DNA of 64,000 nucleotides from Cyrtodaria siliqua (lineage: Eukaryota; Mollusca; Bivalvia; Adapedonta; Hiatellidae): assembly GCA_037043455.1 (NCBI GenBank), contig JAWPHD010010223.1, forward strand, positions 31,931 through 95,930, in the 5' to 3' direction. The notes under the pieces were generated by a model, which did not search any database, had not been told where the DNA came from, and was given only the letters and a program-made list of their open reading frames with translations. Both the position numbers and the translations under genes were made by a program. Position 1 is the stretch's first letter. The number at the start of each line of letters is the position of its first letter. Shown in pieces: positions 62,101-64,000 of this stretch.

Positions 62101-62504
62101 TACTGACAATGATTGCATGATTGCTTATATACTGAGGGAAAAAAGTTTAGCAAGTTTTTGTCGCACCCTGGAAATAATACATTTTTGGTCGTAAAATCAA
62201 GAAACTACTGCCATAGACACACTATTTTATTAAACACACATCAATAACATTCGAACATCTCAATGACCTAACGAATAATTGAATGTAGGGGGCAAGCCCG
62301 CTAAGTCCCAACATGTCAGTCTATCTTGTATACAGTATTATTTCATCTAAAACACTTGCTAAACATTTTCCCCTCAGTATATATGTTAGTGCAGTAATAG
62401 CTCTGAGCAAGATGCTGTTGATTTCTTTCAGATACTCCAGTTTCGATAATGCTAGGCACTTTGAAGAGAAAGATGCAGTTAAACAGGAGTTAGATTTCTA
62501 CAAG
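47089..62504 (+). CDS. PTER: Phosphotriesterase-related protein, 5' part of gene (overview)
   Basis: PTER is a zinc-dependent amidohydrolase-superfamily TIM barrel related to bacterial phosphotriesterase; the mammalian enzyme is reported to hydrolyse N-acetyltaurine. Three exons (47089-47122, 60209-60365 and 62432-62504) join in frame to 88 residues. GKIQTGYIVPSDAGIT is followed by MVHEHL, whose His25 and His27 are the HxH metal ligands. Then INHNPYSSFDNARHFEEKDA and VKQELDFYK match the family's N-terminal region. Family proteins are about 350 residues, so roughly three quarters lies beyond the window. Intron 1 is 13,086 bp and holds the LTR retrotransposon. The gene is divergent from POFUT1. 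Confidence 0.87.
47215..47900. repeat. Four-copy tandem repeat, period about 190 bp
   Basis: 'tgtaagctgtgttt' with 'ttacatttcttatcctag' begins units at about 47277, 47472, 47655 and 47850, each followed by 'gggctcccatggaaccc'. A 'ggcgtcggcgttggcgtc' stretch precedes it. It lies in PTER intron 1. Confidence 0.85.
47975..48080. repeat. C/T-rich tandem repeat, left part
   Basis: 'taacatttctgtgttgtttt' and 'ttacacata..ccccca' type units continue on the other side of the retrotransposon at 55796-56290. The element inserted into this array. Confidence 0.8.
48081..48085. repeat. Retrotransposon target-site duplication, left
   Basis: TGCCC, repeated directly after the other LTR at 55791-55795. Confidence 0.85.
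48086..49640 (-). repeat. 3' LTR
   Basis: It starts TGTCACAGGATGACC on the plus strand and ends TTTTGTGACA. The short inverted TGTCACA/TGTGACA ends are visible. It is on the left because the element is reversed. Confidence 0.93.
49641..49654 (-). promoter_or_regulatory. Polypurine tract
   Basis: On the minus strand AAGTGGGGAGATGT directly abuts the 3' LTR, the expected place for plus-strand DNA priming. Confidence 0.7.
49922..53557 (-). CDS. Gag-protease-integrase polyprotein, RT/RNase H deleted
   Basis: The 1211-residue ORF is uninterrupted. Residues 30-180 are a charged coiled coil with repeats of ESRLAKEKLDADKEK type; 190-365 a capsid-like region; 390-410 Gly/Arg/Ser-rich; C416-C419-H423-C428 a zinc knuckle (spacing 2-3-4); 460-480 RG-rich; DTG at 531-533 the aspartic protease. 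The H2C2 zinc site is H718, H725, C755, C758. The integrase core is D788, D848, E884 with the D-35-E spacing, and GPF at 1025-1027 is in a GPY/F-like module. No RT motif lies between protease and integrase. Residues 1110-1160 look like the linker that precedes RT, and the last residues RGKDNIGADYLSRR resemble the end of an RNase H domain. This implies integrase-first order, as in Gmr1-like elements, and in-frame loss of the RT-RNase H core. Plus-strand ORFs here are shadows. Confidence 0.9.
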   Translation of the reverse strand: MSITMTSIKDLTEMGKELGYAGEELRTFVKDEQAREREFRLKERELEKDRLEFESRLAKEKRDEESRLATEKLELESRLAKEKLDADKENLEFESRLAKEKLDADKEKLELEGRLAKEKRDDDKEKVELESRIVKEKQELEHERFETDGRLAKAKMIMEREQKEFEHKLALELEAAKTHSKESKTEGKDSYSGKLKGSKLPYFDADKDNMDSYLLRFERYAELQEWTKDKWAVHLSALLRGKALDVFSRLPYVDALDYDKLKDALLKRFELTEEGFRKRFRACLPEKGESFIQFISRSRNYLDRWLELGKVAQTYQGLIDFLLRDQLFNVCSRDLFLFLKERKLTSVDEMATQADQFAEARGGAHSVVSKDRTFRDRQGDDHKQKGQSGNYRGGGSSMGSRGGSNSGNIGRPFIRCRHCNGNHASYECRKAVKVSAVVDNFSDNSRVDNNVGNQNQGFNNPWNFGRGRGGQNRGRGRGRGSNSPVIKTESSSCCVKADGVMAKIGTCLFPYANLPTADGRVNGTDVIVMRDTGCTGVVVRRSLVTDDQLVGKQSPCMLLNKSVEHVPIARIDVDTPFFKGTTEALCMDDPMYDLTIGNIDGSALPVMSDFRSSISNAVETRAQVQKQAQAYRKSKVPAAVGDISKAEFIEAQTQDESLGPCKVKAKDGVVKKCKGSGSCKFVHKNRLLYREFEDSGSRQFHQLVVPTQYRTTVLKVAHESIMGGHLGVKKTSDRVLAEFYWPGVSGDVTRYCRSCDVCQRTVPKGRVTKVHLGQMPLIDTPFKRVAVDIVGPIFPVSDRKNRYILTMVDYATRYPEAVALPSIETERVAEALVDMFSRLGVPEEMLTDCGSQFTSELMAEVSRLLSLRQIMTTPYHPMCNGLVERFNGTLKQMLRRMCTERPKDWDKYLNALLFAFREVPQESLGFSPFELLYGRSVRGPMRILREMWAGEVDSDEVKTTYQYVLDLKEKLEETCKIAQSQLVKASTKYKRYYDQKARARTFKIDDQVLLLLPTDNNKLLLQWKGPFYVRGIVNTMDYRIEINGKLKTFHANMLKEYISRTDNVQQGVLTVVNVAVIEDSEEDSSEDTSPTYSPTSVDKETAADVDISGMLSVAEKREISRLDSECSTVRSDKSRPTDVVQCSFKHTLAKPIRETRDPTPFRKQYTGNAMDAMCKVGVLVVTGSSVISNRKVGVIDRGKDNIGADYLSRRT
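53558..54206 (-). other. Retrotransposon 5' untranslated leader
   Basis: About 650 bp separate the primer binding site from the ORF start. No further ORF was recognised. Confidence 0.7.
54207..54224 (-). promoter_or_regulatory. Primer binding site candidate
   Basis: The minus strand reads TGGTTTTCAGAGTAGTGG two bases inside the 5' LTR. It begins with the TGG complementary to tRNA CCA. The AGTGGGAT that follows is reminiscent of leucine-tRNA-primed elements; the tRNA assignment is tentative. Confidence 0.55.
54227..55790 (-). repeat. 5' LTR
   Basis: This is the upstream LTR of the reversed element, nearly identical to 48086-49640. It carries a 9-bp internal duplication ('tctcctgaa' twice near 54389) absent from the other LTR. 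Confidence 0.93.
55791..55795. repeat. Retrotransposon target-site duplication, right
   Basis: TGCCC, matching 48081-48085. Confidence 0.85.
55796..56290. repeat. C/T-rich tandem repeat, right part
   Basis: 'acatatttctgtgttgtttt' recurs at about 55819, 55912, 55999, 56078 (variant), 56138 and 56258, separated by C-rich spacers. ORFs here are low-complexity artefacts. Confidence 0.85.
56291..56999. other. Intron 1 spacer with an R1 fragment
   Basis: An R1 fragment lies at about 56555-56670 ('gtttgtgatctcatatcttg' and following). No exon was found. Confidence 0.5.
57000..59185. repeat. Long diverged tandem array, unit about 145 bp
   Basis: Roughly 15 units share 'ggtacattgccctgggtgag', 'aaccctgttgattttggggt', 'cagtaggtcaaaggtcaagg' and 'cataacacccacactcatga'. 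Spacing is 120-185 bp. An R1 fragment interrupts it near 57560-57650. Several units contain AGGTCAAAGGTCA or close variants (57088, 58230, 58764, 59120). It lies in PTER intron 1. Confidence 0.88.
59186..59689. other. Intron 1 spacer, nothing recognised
   Basis: I see no exon, repeat or RNA signature in this stretch. Confidence 0.45.
59690..60086. mobile_element. Foldback family G, copy 2
   Basis: 'atattatgtcagtgcctttt' with 'actatcaagtttattagg' is mirrored about 60 bp later (41-bp arms). A tail containing the CRE-type TGACGTCA (about 59949) follows and ends 'atctgcatgataaat', which is inverse to 'atttatcatgtagat' at about 59823. It ends about 120 bp before PTER exon 2. Confidence 0.8.
60209..60365 (+). 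CDS. PTER: PTER exon 2
   Basis: The exon encodes residues 12 (split Gly) to 63 and two bases of Pro64. It includes the HxH zinc-ligand motif in ITMVHEHL and ends WWINHN. The acceptor is GTTTTAG and the donor CC|GTAAGT. Phases are 1 in and 2 out, joining both neighbours without a break. Confidence 0.87.
60565..61130 (+). repeat. Dispersed repeat R1, longest copy
   Basis: It starts 'tgtggaccctatgatgacg' and includes 'gaccgttccaaggcggtagc' (about 60936) and 'ttgaatgctgcttttcctg'. The 104-codon ORF at 60559 lies in the repeat and is not called. Confidence 0.65.
61131..62139. other. PTER intron 2 spacer, nothing recognised
   Basis: The 133-codon ORF at 61480 has no domain or splice support. Confidence 0.45.
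62140..62347 (+). repeat. Dispersed repeat E, copy 2
   Basis: It is a near copy of 21206-21408, in the same orientation on the plus strand. It ends about 85 bp before PTER exon 3. Confidence 0.75.
62432..62504 (+). CDS. PTER: PTER exon 3
   Basis: The exon completes Pro64 and encodes residues 65-88, YSSFDNARHFEEKDAVKQEL and DFYK, ending in phase 0. The acceptor is TTTCTTTCAG and the donor AAG|GTGAGC. It matches the family segment just before the NGGG..VENTT block, which should be on the next exon outside the window or unrecognised within it. Confidence 0.83.
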
Positions 62505-62696
62505 GTGAGCTTTTTTCAATGCATATTGCATTTATTCTGTAACTGCTTGTCTTATATAGCCTATTAATGCTGTCTAGTTTGTTAGATGATACGGCCTGCT
62601 CGGAATGTATTTAATTACACCTTCTGGTATTTATTGTGATGACAATAGGGCAAGAGTGAGGTTTGATGCACCCTAAAACCTGTTTTAACACCCCGC

Positions 62697-62927
62697 CCCC
62701 CCCCCCCCCCCACCCACCCAACCCCACAGCGACCGTTTGTCCGACTTAAGGTGACACATAATGATATTTTCTTGAAGTTTGTTACAAAACCATGCCTGTT
62801 TGTCGTTTACGCTACTACCCCCACCCCCACAGCGACCGTTTGTCCGACTTAAGGTGCCAAATAATGATATTTTCTTGAAGTTTGTTACGAAACCATGCCT
62901 GTTTGTCGTTTACGCTATTATCCCCCC

Positions 62928-62959
<32 letters not shown>

Positions 62960-63060
62960 CCCCCACAGCGACCGTTTGTCCGACTTAAGGTGACAAATAA
63001 TGATCTTTTCTTGAAGTTTGTTACGAAACCATGCCTGTTTTACGTTTACGCTACTACTCA
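62697..63060. repeat. Three-copy tandem repeat with poly-C spacers
   Basis: 'cagcgaccgtttgtccgact' begins units at about 62727, 62829 and 62966. Units are separated by C-runs, the longest at about 62923-62957, so lengths vary. Proline-rich ORFs over it are artefacts. Confidence 0.88.
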
Positions 63061-63548
63061 GAAGTAACGTAGTAACGTGTCAGGCCTTCAGGGTATTAAT
63101 CATAATTCGAAGTTGAGTCTCCTTTGTGGTCACCATTGCTTAAACAGTTTGCGATAGAGTCGTTTTATTGCTTCCCCTCTAAATTGATAAATAACAACAA
63201 TACAGCTCTATCACTAACGTGATCTGCCTGACGTTTTTTAATTGTATATTATTCTGCTCTTCCAGAAACGATGGCGATCATCTTTGTAACATAGACATGG
63301 TCTAGTTATATACGGCAATCTTATCACTTCTTTTCCGCAACCAATGATCCAATCACAAGGCATATACACTGATGCCTTACAGTAATTTGTGTCCCCAAAC
63401 ATCATTAGGTTTACGGACAACGTCCAATATTGCCGCAGTAGAGCACCGTCCTAGCGGTGAGGTAAAGCATTAAGCGAGCACTTGGCATTATTGTTTGGGG
63501 CGCTTGTTTCAGCCAAAGTTTTTTGGACTTTTTAAACAAAGTTCATCT
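63061..63548. other. PTER intron 3 or 3' region, nothing recognised
   Basis: No exon continuing PTER was found here. Confidence 0.45.
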
Positions 63549-64000
63549 AATACCTAAATAAGTTGTATATCAGTGGAACAGTCATTTTAGTGGTATATAA
63601 AAATACTTTACTTTTCAAAATCGGTTGAGAAATACACATTTCATGCGCGAAAGCTGTTTTTAATGGGGCATTTTCAATGCAAAATTCTGCTGCATGAAAA
63701 ATTCGAAAAAATATTTTTTTTTGAATTTTAATCTAAAACTGGTTTTAAATTGTTGGATATTCATAAATTAAGACACTCTGAACGTTTTATAGCAAAATAT
63801 GAAAGCTAACTGAAGTAATTTGAAATTTCTTAATTTTCTGCTGTCACACCAACAATGAATTTACATGGGAAGCCCCATCAAAAAATCATTTGGGCTGTAA
63901 ATTATTTATTTCTCAACCGATTTTCAAAAGTAAGGTATTCTTATTTTCCACTAAAAATACCAGTTCTTATGATATATAATTGATGTACGTATTATTTAAA
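63549..64000. mobile_element. Long inverted-repeat element reaching the window edge
   Basis: Arms of about 120-130 bp: the left (63549-63675) contains 'ttttcaaaatcggttgagaa' and 'atggggcattt', mirrored on the right by 'ttctcaaccgattttcaaaa' and 'gaagccccat' (63863-64000). The loop is about 190 bp. The right end may lie beyond the window. Confidence 0.75.

Noticed and set aside
62779..63067. Proline-rich ORFs
   Set aside because: They come from poly-C runs in a three-copy tandem repeat.

Overview
The window is eukaryotic nuclear DNA, most likely from a marine bivalve or related mollusc. It is AT-rich, its genes are split by GT-AG introns, and most of it is repeat: tRNA-derived SINEs, foldback and TIR miniature elements, a decayed Penelope-like element, an LTR retrotransposon and many tandem arrays of molluscan type. 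The taxonomic call is an inference from gene similarity and repeat style. No prokaryotic features, CRISPR array or functional tRNA/rRNA gene is visible.

Two host genes can be rebuilt by joining exons by eye. (1) On the minus strand, 23529 down to 1258, is a complete eight-exon gene for GDP-fucose protein O-fucosyltransferase 1 (POFUT1), the ER enzyme that O-fucosylates EGF repeats of Notch-type proteins. All seven introns have GT-AG ends and compatible phases, and the joined product is 358 residues. Intron 2 carries an 8.7-kb satellite of a 20-bp unit that begins only 30 bp inside the 5' splice site. (2) On the plus strand, from 47089 to the window edge, are the first three coding exons (88 residues) of a phosphotriesterase-related amidohydrolase (PTER). 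Its 13-kb first intron holds a full-length LTR retrotransposon in antisense orientation and several tandem arrays. The two genes are divergent, with about 23.5 kb of repeat-rich DNA between their start codons.

Layout: 1-1250 tandem repeat and a SINE; 1258-23529 POFUT1 with MITEs, SINEs, a 388-bp tandem duplication and the satellite in its introns; 23.6-31 kb minisatellite, SINEs, a 300-bp tandem array and MITEs; 31.0-35 kb a 3.9-kb TIR element nested in an old LTR, with a 7-bp target duplication; 35-47 kb MITEs, a Penelope relic, foldbacks and 22-bp arrays; 47.1-62.5 kb the PTER 5' end, with the retrotransposon at 48086-55790 and an array of about 145-bp units rich in nuclear-receptor-like half sites at 57-59.2 kb; 62.6-64 kb a C-rich tandem repeat and a long inverted-repeat element running to the window edge.

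The most notable items are the satellite beside the POFUT1 splice donor, and the retrotransposon. The latter has near-identical LTRs and a 5-bp target duplication. Its 1211-codon ORF runs Gag-protease-integrase, lacks the reverse transcriptase/RNase H core, and ends in what looks like the joined edges of that core. This implies an integrase-before-RT gene order and an internal deletion. No wholly new gene system could be demonstrated.
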